DNA from: Segatella baroniae B14
Lineage (GTDB): Bacteria; Bacteroidota; Bacteroidia; Bacteroidales; Bacteroidaceae
Length of the DNA: 64,000 nucleotides
Assembly: GCF_022024235.1 (NCBI RefSeq)
Contig: NZ_CP091800.1
Location: 424,001 to 488,000 of the forward strand
Reading direction: 5' to 3'
Below, piece after piece: positions 55,861 to 63,469 of the stretch. Every line of letters begins with the position of its first letter. The stretch's first letter is position 1. The notes beneath the pieces were generated by a model. That model was not told the DNA's origin. It saw only the letters and a list, made by a program, of their open reading frames with translations, and did no database searches. The translations under genes were made by a program, and so were the position numbers.

Positions 55861-57159
55861 ATGGTGTTGGAAAAGAAAGTGCGAGAACAGATTATTGCTC
55901 TCGTGAATAGAGAAGTTGTGCCTGCTGTGGGATGTACAGAACCTATGGCAGTGGCTTTGTGTACAGCGAAGGCAGCTGAAAATTTAGGTAATCGACGACC
56001 GGAGAAGATAACTGCACGTCTGAGTGCAAATATATTAAAGAATGCTATGGGTGTCGGTATACCTGGTACGGGTATGATCGGACTTCCTATCGCTATCGCT
56101 TTGGGTGCTATGATCGGTAAATCTTCTTATCAGTTAGAGGTGATTAAAGATCTTACCCCCGAAACCTTAGAAGCAGGTAAATGTTATCTGCAAGAGCAGA
56201 CTATTGATATACAACTCAAGAAGGATATCACAGAAAAACTCTACATTGAAATCGTATGCGAAGCAGATGGACATACTTCCACAGCCATTATCGCTGGCGG
56301 TCATACCCATTTTGTCTATGAAAGTGTTGACAGTGAAATACGTTTAGACCAGCTCAACGCTCTGCATAGTGAAGGTGAGGAGGAAGAAATCGCACTCAAT
56401 ATGCGATTGGTGTATGATTTTGCTATGACTGCTCCTGTCGATGAAATGCGATTTATTCTGAAAACTCAGGAATATAATCTTCGTGCAGCTAAAGAAAGTA
56501 TTAAAGGAAACTATGGACATTGTTTAGGAAAAACCATGGATAGACCTTTAAGTCATGGTATTTTTGGCAATACAATCTTCTCGAACATCATATCCAAGAC
56601 GGCTTCTGCGTGTGATGCTCGTATGGGTGGAGCCATGATTCCTGTTATGAGTAATTCAGGAAGCGGTAATCAAGGTATTTGTGCGACTAATCCTGTGGCT
56701 GTCTTTGCGCAGGAAAATGAAAATACCGAGGAAGAAACAATTCGTGGATTGATGTTGAGTCATCTCACGGCTATCTATATTAAGCAGAGTTTAGGAAAAC
56801 TCTCAGCCCTCTGTGGATGTGTGGTAGCTAGTATCGGTAGTAGTTGTGGTATTACCTACTTAATGGGCGGTGATTATTCGCGTATCTGCCATACTGTTCA
56901 GAATATGATAGCCAATCTTACTGGTATGATCTGTGATGGCGCTAAGCCAAGTTGTTCGTTGAAAATCTGTAGTGGTGTAAGTACGGCGATCCTTTCAGCT
57001 ATGCTGAGTATAGAAGGTAAATGGGTTACTTCTGCTGAAGGTATTATTGACGAGGATGTAGACCGAAGTATTCATAATTTGACAAGTATAGGTAAAGATG
57101 CAATGAATGCCACTGATGATATGGTACTTGAAATTATGACTCATAAAAGCAATTGCTAA
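55861..57159 (+). CDS. cyuA: L-cysteine desulfidase-family protein (UPF0597, CyuA/YhaM-like)
   Basis: 432 aa, cytoplasmic. It has the family features: VVPAVGCTEPMAVAL with the iron-sulfur Cys25, LSANILKNAMGVGIPGTG, then GLPIAIALGAM, GGHTHF, ASACDARMGGAMIPVMSNSG, NQGICATNPVAVFA, CVVASIGSSCGITYLMGG, and MICDGAKPSCSLKICSG. The distributed cysteines would hold a 4Fe-4S cluster as in bacterial serine dehydratases. Known: YhaM/CyuA breaks L-cysteine down to pyruvate, ammonia and sulfide in anaerobic growth. Full length for the family. It stands alone between a -7 box and a terminator (57201), 81 bases after GH95. Confidence 0.9.
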   Translation: MVLEKKVREQIIALVNREVVPAVGCTEPMAVALCTAKAAENLGNRRPEKITARLSANILKNAMGVGIPGTGMIGLPIAIALGAMIGKSSYQLEVIKDLTPETLEAGKCYLQEQTIDIQLKKDITEKLYIEIVCEADGHTSTAIIAGGHTHFVYESVDSEIRLDQLNALHSEGEEEEIALNMRLVYDFAMTAPVDEMRFILKTQEYNLRAAKESIKGNYGHCLGKTMDRPLSHGIFGNTIFSNIISKTASACDARMGGAMIPVMSNSGSGNQGICATNPVAVFAQENENTEEETIRGLMLSHLTAIYIKQSLGKLSALCGCVVASIGSSCGITYLMGGDYSRICHTVQNMIANLTGMICDGAKPSCSLKICSGVSTAILSAMLSIEGKWVTSAEGIIDEDVDRSIHNLTSIGKDAMNATDDMVLEIMTHKSNC

Positions 57160-57200
57160 ATTCGTAATCGAAAATTAGAAATGTAATTATATGAAAAATA

Positions 57201-57231
57201 AAAGAGGTGTACTATAAAGTACACCTCTTTT
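57201..57231 (+). terminator. terminator of the CyuA-like gene
   Basis: AAAGAGGTGTACT (57201-57213), ATAA loop, AGTACACCTCTTT (57218-57230): perfect 13-bp stem plus a T-run. Confidence 0.92.
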
Positions 57232-57535
57232 CTATTCGCATTAATTACACATTTGGGTTTCTTTATCCACAACATAAATTATATTCGCATCAAACATCTA
57301 TTATTAAATATCTTTTTTATCCATTTCTTGATTTACTTGAATGGATTTGGATCTCCGTTACGTTCTCAATTTTTATATATGCAAAGTTAAATAATAAGTA
57401 TTTTCATGGATATAACTTTTTGCCAAGAAAACATGAAAAATTATCATGTATAGGTTTAAATGTGCAGAAATAAGGGTATAATTAGCTTTTTAGCCTATTT
57501 TTTTTTGAGTAATAATGATATGGGAGTGAAAACAT
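57232..57535. other. AT-rich gene-free stretch between converging genes
   Basis: About 300 bases between two terminators. Only low-complexity A/T sequence is seen; no gene or known element. Confidence 0.5.
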
Positions 57536-57560
57536 GAAAAACAGTCAAATCAACTGTTTT
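57536..57560 (-). terminator. probable terminator of the OmpA-family gene
   Basis: AAAACAGT (57538-57545), CAAATCA loop, ACTGTTTT (57553-57560); on the minus strand a T-rich run follows. It lies 50 bases beyond the stop at 57610. Confidence 0.6.
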
Positions 57561-57609
57561 CAAGATTTTGATGTATATAGTATTCTCAAGATAAAGCCAA
57601 TATGGTGAG

Positions 57610-58851
57610 TTACTTTTTCTTATACCATACATTAATATAACAAGCGTCACGTAGCCAAGGGAAAATCGTATGAAGTAATTTGTACCAAGTTTGTCCGCCA
57701 TTCAGCTTTATCAACTTTTCTTTACGAAGATCTTCAGGCGTATTGTCTATAATATTAAGAATCTGATTTTTCTCTGCCATTTTACTCTTAGCTACAGCAT
57801 CTCGCAATCCCATCCAGTCTTCTCCTTCTGCAGAAATGGTAATGATATCGGCATCTACACTGGTGAAGTTAAGAATGTATTCCTTAAGAGCTTGAGCACG
57901 CTCTTTAGATAATTGTCGGTTATATTCTTCGTTTCCTTCAGGAGAAGCAAAACCGGTAATGCTGATACTGTTTAAATCTGCGTATTGGTCTACACTGATA
58001 TCTTGAACAGCCTGCAGAATATCGCGAAGCGAACTTGCATTGCCCATGTATTCTCCTTTGATAACCGCATTATTCACAGGGAACCGAACCGTGAGACGAC
58101 GGTCGCGACGGGCCTCGCTACCCACTTCTCTGACGAAAGGATATTTTTCGGCAATAGCCTCAATATTCTTATATTTCTCAGCAGGAGTAAGTTTTTTGTG
58201 AGGTCTTGGTGTATAGACCGCAGGAAGCACCTTAATTTTTTCTTCTTTTTTACCAAGAGTATATACTAAGTTTACTGCAACCTTCGTTGGTCCGAAAAAG
58301 CCCTTTTTGTTTTCATCTAGTTTGGCACCGCAAGTTTCGCAATTATAGCGGTCGTACAGTGCGTAATAATACCCTAGGCCAATTTCTGCTTCTATATCCC
58401 AATGTCCGTCAATATTCCACCTTCTGCCATAGCCCACACCAATATTATAGAATGTACCTTGATATCGATAATCTTTTTTAAACGGAAAAAAGAGAGTCTT
58501 TACCTTATTTATATTAAAAGAGCCAGCAGAAGCATGAATACCCCAAAAACCTTTTTGAAAAACTTCATGAGTCCAATAGCGTAATTCGCCAGTGATATGC
58601 ATGAATCGATATTTCTTATTATTAGGTCTATTCCACGCATTGATACCCAAATCAATATCTGCAGAAATGTGTTTGTTAAGGCCATATTCTGCAGCTACAT
58701 TTGGAGCGAAAACACTCCATTCCACAGCATTTGTCTTGAGCGACAAAGGTATGGAATCTTTTCTCTCATCTGCGTGAATTGTACTAGAAAAGAGAAATAA
58801 AAGGTTTATAAGAATGATAATTTTAGTCGATGCTGATATAAACCGATTCAT
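57610..58851 (-). CDS. outer-membrane protein with DUF3575 barrel and OmpA domain
   Basis: About 413 aa from the ATG at 58851 (another at 58863). A signal peptide (KIIILINLLFLFSSTIHA) is followed by a DUF3575 beta-barrel (~30-200; IPLSLKTNAVEWSVFAPNVA, ELRYWTHEVFQKGFWGIHAS). A linker follows, then an OmpA-type domain (~270-400; VRFPVNNAVIKGEY, SISITGFASPEGNEEYNRQL and SKERAQALKEY). The OmpA part probably binds peptidoglycan, so the protein would tie the outer membrane to the wall. Proteins of this build often accompany fimbrial or exopolysaccharide loci. It has its own promoter (58872-58902) and is divergent from the lipoprotein-DUF4421 pair. Confidence 0.88.
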   Translation of the reverse strand: MNRFISASTKIIILINLLFLFSSTIHADERKDSIPLSLKTNAVEWSVFAPNVAAEYGLNKHISADIDLGINAWNRPNNKKYRFMHITGELRYWTHEVFQKGFWGIHASAGSFNINKVKTLFFPFKKDYRYQGTFYNIGVGYGRRWNIDGHWDIEAEIGLGYYYALYDRYNCETCGAKLDENKKGFFGPTKVAVNLVYTLGKKEEKIKVLPAVYTPRPHKKLTPAEKYKNIEAIAEKYPFVREVGSEARRDRRLTVRFPVNNAVIKGEYMGNASSLRDILQAVQDISVDQYADLNSISITGFASPEGNEEYNRQLSKERAQALKEYILNFTSVDADIITISAEGEDWMGLRDAVAKSKMAEKNQILNIIDNTPEDLRKEKLIKLNGGQTWYKLLHTIFPWLRDACYINVWYKKK

Positions 58852-58871
58852 AGCTATTTTCATTTGAAGTT

Positions 58872-58902
58872 CAAATTTAACTGCTTTTCTTTGAAAAAAC
58901 AA
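58872..58902 (-). promoter_or_regulatory. promoter of the DUF3575-OmpA gene
   Basis: Minus strand: TTG (58902-58900), 20-base spacer, TAAATTTG (58879-58872). Transcription would start near 58868, favouring the ATG at 58851 over the one at 58863. Confidence 0.6.
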
Positions 58903-58980
58903 GTGTTTGTTTATTTTTTTAGTTTTTTATGCCGATTTTGGTCTACTTTTTTCTATCTTTGCTACACTAAAAAGAAAATA

Positions 58981-59472
58981 ATGTTTAAAAGATCGCTATT
59001 CTTTGCTTTAGTTCTCATCATGTACGCTTTGGTTATTTCTTCTTGTTCGAGTGAAGAGGAAGAGATGATTCGTAATCCTAGAGCTTCATATCTTATGACT
59101 ACAGAATTTGACTTTTATTGTGTTGATCATTTTATTTTGGAAGATTCTAATCGGATGACAGTAAGCAGCATGGCTGATCGTATTAGCGCATGTGTTGATT
59201 CTTTTAAGAAATCTTATCCTTATGATTTGCCTTATGAGAATTATATGGATTCTTTATCTCGTTGTGATACTACGATATTGAAACTTTTTAAGGAGCGCTC
59301 CCTAGGCTTTCAAGCTGATATTCAACATTTTGATGAGCTTTTTAAACAGGATAGTGTGGGGCATGGCATCTATACGATGACGATTGTGCCAAAATTGATT
59401 AGATATACTTCCATGAATGTGAGTAGTATGATAGTATACGGTGATACGATAGTGATTAATTATTCGAAGTAG
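58981..59472 (+). CDS. lipoprotein of unknown function
   Basis: 163 aa from the ATG at 58981 with a lipoprotein signal (LFFALVLIMYALVISSC) followed by an acidic stretch (SSEEEEM), a layout that in Bacteroidota often sends lipoproteins to the cell surface. The rest is helical to mixed and rich in Asp, Ser and Tyr, with no family I recognise. The start is set by the signal and by a -7 box (TATCTTTG, 58954-58961); a longer frame upstream to 58864 would begin within the promoter. It precedes the DUF4421 gene by 7 bases and is surely co-transcribed with it. Confidence 0.75.
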   Translation: MFKRSLFFALVLIMYALVISSCSSEEEEMIRNPRASYLMTTEFDFYCVDHFILEDSNRMTVSSMADRISACVDSFKKSYPYDLPYENYMDSLSRCDTTILKLFKERSLGFQADIQHFDELFKQDSVGHGIYTMTIVPKLIRYTSMNVSSMIVYGDTIVINYSK

Positions 59473-59479
59473 GATAGTT

Positions 59480-60751
59480 ATGAAAAGATTTTTTTCTGTC
59501 AGTATTATAGTATTCATGTTTTTATTGGTTAGCCTTAGTGGTTTTGCCGCTGAAGGTACCAATGAAGGCATACAGGTTGACTCTTGTAACATCGTTACCC
59601 CAACATCTTTTTCGAGTGTGTTGTTACCGCAGGATATTCAGAAGGATTCTGTTCAATTACCTGTTAAGAAAAAAGGCTTTTTACCTGCTTTAGGTCGTGT
59701 CGTTGATGGTTTGATTAATTGGTTTACTAGTGATACAGCGTGGGTAGAGCCTTGTCACTATTTCTGTTGGGCACAGTTGCAGTCGCAGCTTACGTATGAC
59801 TTGATGACTCCTCATTTTCATAAAGCTAATGATTTTGAGTTAATTAATCGTGCCGTTATCGGCACACGACCTACTATTATGGCAGGGTTTAATGTCGGAA
59901 TCAGTCTTCTGTCTTATTCCCTTATGTTTCAAATAGGGCGATATAAGAACCAGCATGGTGATACTCGTAGCAATACCGAATTACAGTTGCAAACCTCACG
60001 ATTTGTGATTGATTTATTCCGTATGGAAACGGGCAACCAGTTTAAACTTTATGATGTAAAACTGAATCGACCAGATTTGTTTATTAATGCAGAAGGACAG
60101 TATATCAATTTTATATCTAACAAACTAGAGGGTTTTGACTTTTACTATATTTTTAATTGGAAACATTTCTCCAGTCCTGCAGCTTATTCGATGTCGACCG
60201 TTCAAAAGCGTAGTGCAGGTACATGGATGGGTGGATTTGGTTATAATTCAAGTTCCACCTCTTTCAATGCGAGTGAGTACTTAAAATTCTCAGCTCAGAA
60301 TATAATTCCTGGTAAAGAACAGGAAGTTGCCGACTTGATAGAGGGTTATACTAATATCTCCATGATTTCACCCGAAATGCTCACCTATTTGATGCCCGAT
60401 ATTTCTTATAAGAGTTATTATTTGATGGGAGGTTATGCCTATAATTGGGTACCTGCTCCGCGTTGGTTAGTAGGAGGTTTGGCGATGATGGAATTGAGTT
60501 ATAAGCGTCATTTGTCAGAGAACTATTACTATCGTTATACCGGTCATTATTTTATTCCTGATGCCATGTTCAGACTTGCTGCCATATATAATACTGGTGA
60601 TTGGTATGCGGGAATGGAATCTCAGGCTTTCAGTAATTTCTATCATGATCGTAGATACTGTTCCATCAATATGCATGCTCGGGTGCGTTTCTTTGTAGGT
60701 TTTTATTTCTTAAAAAATAAGGCTTATAAGAAGAAAAAGATTGTTCTTTAG
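59480..60751 (+). CDS. DUF4421-like outer-membrane protein
   Basis: 423 aa with a signal peptide (FSVSIIVFMFLLVSLSGFAA). After a linker, GLINWFTSDTAWVEPCHYFC starts a beta-barrel-like protein with many aromatic alternating strands (MTPHFHKANDFELI, TNTELQLQTSRF-type strands, GGYAYNWVPAPRWLVGG, YYRYTGHYFIPDAMFRLAAIYNTGDWY). This matches the DUF4421 pattern, a family of outer-membrane barrels of unknown role. It ends in a basic tail (KNKAYKKKKIVL). Operon with the lipoprotein just upstream; the pair may form one envelope complex. Function unknown. Confidence 0.7.
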   Translation: MKRFFSVSIIVFMFLLVSLSGFAAEGTNEGIQVDSCNIVTPTSFSSVLLPQDIQKDSVQLPVKKKGFLPALGRVVDGLINWFTSDTAWVEPCHYFCWAQLQSQLTYDLMTPHFHKANDFELINRAVIGTRPTIMAGFNVGISLLSYSLMFQIGRYKNQHGDTRSNTELQLQTSRFVIDLFRMETGNQFKLYDVKLNRPDLFINAEGQYINFISNKLEGFDFYYIFNWKHFSSPAAYSMSTVQKRSAGTWMGGFGYNSSSTSFNASEYLKFSAQNIIPGKEQEVADLIEGYTNISMISPEMLTYLMPDISYKSYYLMGGYAYNWVPAPRWLVGGLAMMELSYKRHLSENYYYRYTGHYFIPDAMFRLAAIYNTGDWYAGMESQAFSNFYHDRRYCSINMHARVRFFVGFYFLKNKAYKKKKIVL

Positions 60752-61181
60752 AGTGTAGGTGATAGATTTTGCATGATTCTCTCTATATTGTCTTATTTCT
60801 TTTTAGCATAATAAGAGTTTTTATGTGTCGTAAAAGAATATGAATAATTATTATATGCTTTCATAAATTGTACATTGATCAATGAACAGGGAGAAAATAT
60901 GCAAAAACAGTACCTTGAATCACCTTAAATATACGTAAAATGTGAGCTAAACTTGTATATTTGTGCATAAAATGGTAGCGATATAGAATAATATACTTTG
61001 CAAGTTTATGAAGAAAATAGTATTTAATATGCACTTTTTTAAAGGTATTTTTAGGAATTATGCTATTAAAGGATAAAAAATACTATCAATTTTTGCAATA
61101 TTGGACGGTAATTACCTTTTTTTCCCTATCTTTGCATTCGCAAAAAAATAGAATAATACAGTTTAATATATATATCCGTTT

Positions 61182-61301
61182 TTTGGGAGGCTGTGGGAGT
61201 GATCTTATAGTTCTCTATGTTGACCCTAAGAGGTCTTTTTAAACTTATAAGAGTAATATTTACTCTTTGGGGAGTTTTGGGAGTGATCTTAGAGCTCTCT
61301 A
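61182..61301. repeat. tandem pair of 36-bp modules
   Basis: 61182-61217 and 61266-61301, 84 bases apart, sharing the core GGGAGTGATCTTA without change and differing at six positions elsewhere. Confidence 0.75.
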
Positions 61302-61326
61302 ATCATGAGTTTAATTGAAATGAAAG

Positions 61327-61358
61327 GAGGCACAGTTTTCGATGTAAGACTGTGCCTC
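61327..61358. terminator. hairpin between the candidate RNA and the TPR gene
   Basis: GAGGCACAGT (61327-61336) and ACTGTGCCTC (61349-61358), perfect 10-bp stem. It lies between converging units: the candidate RNA on the plus strand and the TPR gene ending at 61401 on the minus strand. T-runs on both sides are weak. Confidence 0.7.
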
Positions 61359-61400
61359 TGAAGTTTTACATAAAAACCGTTGATTGATTCTATTCTTGCT

Positions 61401-62672
61401 TTAAGCAGCCTTTTCTAATTTTTTGTTTTTCTTGTATAGTTTGAAGGTAATAAAGCTAATGATACATAAGAAAACAAACATCACAGCAACAGCAATTTCT
61501 GCGATGACAATATGTTTATGCTGCTCTTTTATCGCTCTTTGAGCCATTTTCTGTTGATCTTTCTGAAGCATAATCAACATAATGCGACATTCCTCGAGAA
61601 TATGAGTACGTTTTTGATATTCGGTGTTCATGAACTCTTCATGAGCTAATTTCTCATATTCGTAAGCTTTTTGATAATTTTTCATGCCAGCATAAACCTT
61701 CGCATATTCTAGATTAATATCTTTTTTAGTGATGTAAATAGCATTATTTTTAGCATAAGCGTATGCACTATCGAGGGCCGTTAAAGCTTTCGTATATTCT
61801 CCCTGGTAGAAATATGTTTCTGCTATGGAACGAAAAGCCAATGGTATTCTTGATACACTTACGCGTTTGGCACTTGCCAAGGCCTTATCCGCATATTTAA
61901 TCGCTTCTTTAAACTGTTTCCTTTTTGTCAGTAGTTCGGCCTTGTATGCTAATGTAATAGGTGTTGTTGTATTTTCCTTAATATTGATTGCTAGGGCCTT
62001 ATCTATCCATTCTTCTGCTGATTTATATTTCTTTTGGAAAAATTCGCTTACAGCTTTATGAGTAGCACCGTTATACATCATGAACTTGATGTTTCGCTTT
62101 ACCCCCATTTGATAGCATTCTTCTGCAAACCTTATTCCACTTGTGTCTCGAAGCTGTATGGACAATTCGGAAAGATTGGCCAAAATGATGCCGAATTGTT
62201 CATAGCAGTGGGCACGACGTGCTCTGCTAAGTCCTTCACGATAATACCAACGAGCTAAATAGTTACTACCTGCTTTATTTTCGTATATGCCTATAGCATT
62301 AAATATGTGTGAAGCCAAGGTGTCGTTTTTCACGACATCAGCGCAGTGTTTGGCTTTCCATAAATAACGTAGCCCCTTTTCGCGATTACCGCTAAACAAA
62401 TCTGCAATTCCCAAAAAGAAGTTTGCATAGCCTTCTCCAGTTTCATTTTTCTGGTCTTTAGAAGCTATTATAAGTCTTCGTGCGACAGCTTTCAAATGTA
62501 AATCATCATATTCCCTATTGTACTTATTGCATATTTCAATTAAATCATGGATGCTCTTGTTAGCAAACTCTTTGTCTCCTGGTATATATGTCTTATTTTG
62601 TGCCTTAATCGTAGTTAGGGTACACAACATGATTATCATTATGTATATAATACGTAAAGTTTGCTTCATCAT
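61401..62672 (-). CDS. exported TPR protein with C-terminal membrane helix
   Basis: 423 aa. It has a signal peptide (LRIIYIMIIMLCTLTTIKAQ), then TPR-type helical repeats over ~40-350 (e.g. EGYANFFLGIADLFSGNREK, FKEAIKYADKALASAK, YTKALTALDSAYAYAK, NYQKAYEYEKLAHEEF). A coiled stretch and one membrane helix (~388-410, VIAEIAVAVMFVFLCIISF) lead to a short basic tail ending KKNKKLEKAA. In Bacteroidota this layout is the sensor half of TPR regulators whose cytoplasmic part is a histidine kinase or LuxR-type DNA-binding domain; here the protein stops right after the helix. It may act with a partner or be truncated. The promoter is at 62751-62781. Confidence 0.8.
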   Translation of the reverse strand: MMKQTLRIIYIMIIMLCTLTTIKAQNKTYIPGDKEFANKSIHDLIEICNKYNREYDDLHLKAVARRLIIASKDQKNETGEGYANFFLGIADLFSGNREKGLRYLWKAKHCADVVKNDTLASHIFNAIGIYENKAGSNYLARWYYREGLSRARRAHCYEQFGIILANLSELSIQLRDTSGIRFAEECYQMGVKRNIKFMMYNGATHKAVSEFFQKKYKSAEEWIDKALAINIKENTTTPITLAYKAELLTKRKQFKEAIKYADKALASAKRVSVSRIPLAFRSIAETYFYQGEYTKALTALDSAYAYAKNNAIYITKKDINLEYAKVYAGMKNYQKAYEYEKLAHEEFMNTEYQKRTHILEECRIMLIMLQKDQQKMAQRAIKEQHKHIVIAEIAVAVMFVFLCIISFITFKLYKKNKKLEKAA

Positions 62673-62750
62673 ATTTGACTTAATTATGGTTTAACTTACT
62701 CTTATAACAATGCGATGATATACTATTATCTATTTTTATTACTGTTATTG

Positions 62751-62781
62751 CAAAGATAATGAAAATCAATATTCGAACAAA
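62751..62781 (-). promoter_or_regulatory. promoter of the TPR gene
   Basis: Minus strand: TTTG (62781-62778), 19-base spacer, TATCTTTG (62758-62751). Leader about 75 bases. The remaining intergenic sequence 62782-62973 shows nothing defined. Confidence 0.65.
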
Positions 62782-62973
62782 GTAATTTCTTTGGAATAAT
62801 TTGATTTGGCTTGTAATTTTTTGTTTTAATTGAGCTATTTGCCCTTTTATATGTACAATAATACAACCCATGAAAAACCGAATTCGCACACTCTTCAGTT
62901 TACGATATCAACTTTCAAGTGTGCGAATGTTTAAAGTTTTATTTTTTTAGGTGACGCAGTTTACAGGGTAACC

Positions 62974-63372
62974 TTATCCGATGCCGAGTAATTCTACTTC
63001 AAAAATAAGGGTACTACCTCCAGGAATACCTGGTTGAGAATATTTTCCATATCCTTTTTCTGCTGGGATATACAGTTCCCACTGGTCTCCTACATGCATT
63101 TCCTGCATCGCGATAATCCATCCGTCGATTAGTTCATTCAGTCTGATGGCGAAAGGAGCACCACCGCGACTGCTATCAAACTTTTTACCGTTGATAGTCC
63201 AGCCTGTATAATGAGCTGTTACGATACTTCGTTTACTAGGTTTTGGTCCATTTGCATCACCGCTCTTTAATACCTTATAATATATACCTTGAGGTAGTGC
63301 CATGACCCCCTCTTCTTTAGCTTTTTCTTCAAGCCATTTTTTGTTGGCTGCGGCGTATTCTCTTTTAACCAT
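62974..63372 (-). CDS. FKBP-type peptidyl-prolyl cis-trans isomerase
   Basis: 132 aa, cytoplasmic (no signal peptide). A short helical N-terminus (~1-22) precedes a full FKBP domain: LPQGIYYKVLKSGDANGPKP, IVTAHYTGWTINGKKFDSS, LNELIDGWIIAMQEMHVGDQ, WELYIPAEKGYGKYSQPGIP, and the last strand STLIFEVELLGIG. The Tyr, Phe-Asp, Trp and Tyr residues of the active pocket are in place. Known: speeds proline isomerisation in folding proteins. It lies about 97 bases downstream of the phosphoesterase gene on the same strand and might be co-transcribed. Confidence 0.94.
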   Translation of the reverse strand: MVKREYAAANKKWLEEKAKEEGVMALPQGIYYKVLKSGDANGPKPSKRSIVTAHYTGWTINGKKFDSSRGGAPFAIRLNELIDGWIIAMQEMHVGDQWELYIPAEKGYGKYSQPGIPGGSTLIFEVELLGIG

Positions 63373-63469
63373 AGTCTTTATTGTTTTATTAATATATTCT
63401 CTTTACGATTGTCGTGTAGTGAGCGATATCATATAGCTTGAATCATATCAGACTATTTGTTTTATCGTT

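Larger units (their letters stand above)
61127..61365 (+). ncRNA. candidate structured RNA with internal tandem repeat
   Basis: TATCTTTG at 61127-61134 is a -7 box just after a GGTAATTACC palindrome (61107-61116). From about 61140 to the hairpin at 61327-61358 there is no convincing protein. Two 36-base modules (61182-61217 and 61266-61301) are alike at 30 of 36 positions and end in small hairpins (TTAGAG/CTCTAA in the second). This looks like a short transcript with a terminator. The stretch 60752-61126 before it holds only AT-rich sequence and another -7-like TATATTTG (60956-60963). A short peptide gene or the leader of something lost are alternatives. Confidence 0.35.

Noticed and set aside
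57207-57473. 88-codon plus-strand frame after the CyuA-like gene
   Set aside because: Starts inside the terminator hairpin and reads AT-rich low-complexity sequence.
61060-61242. 60-codon plus-strand frame in the candidate RNA region
   Set aside because: Begins before the -7 box at 61127, has poor codon character and covers only one of the two modules.
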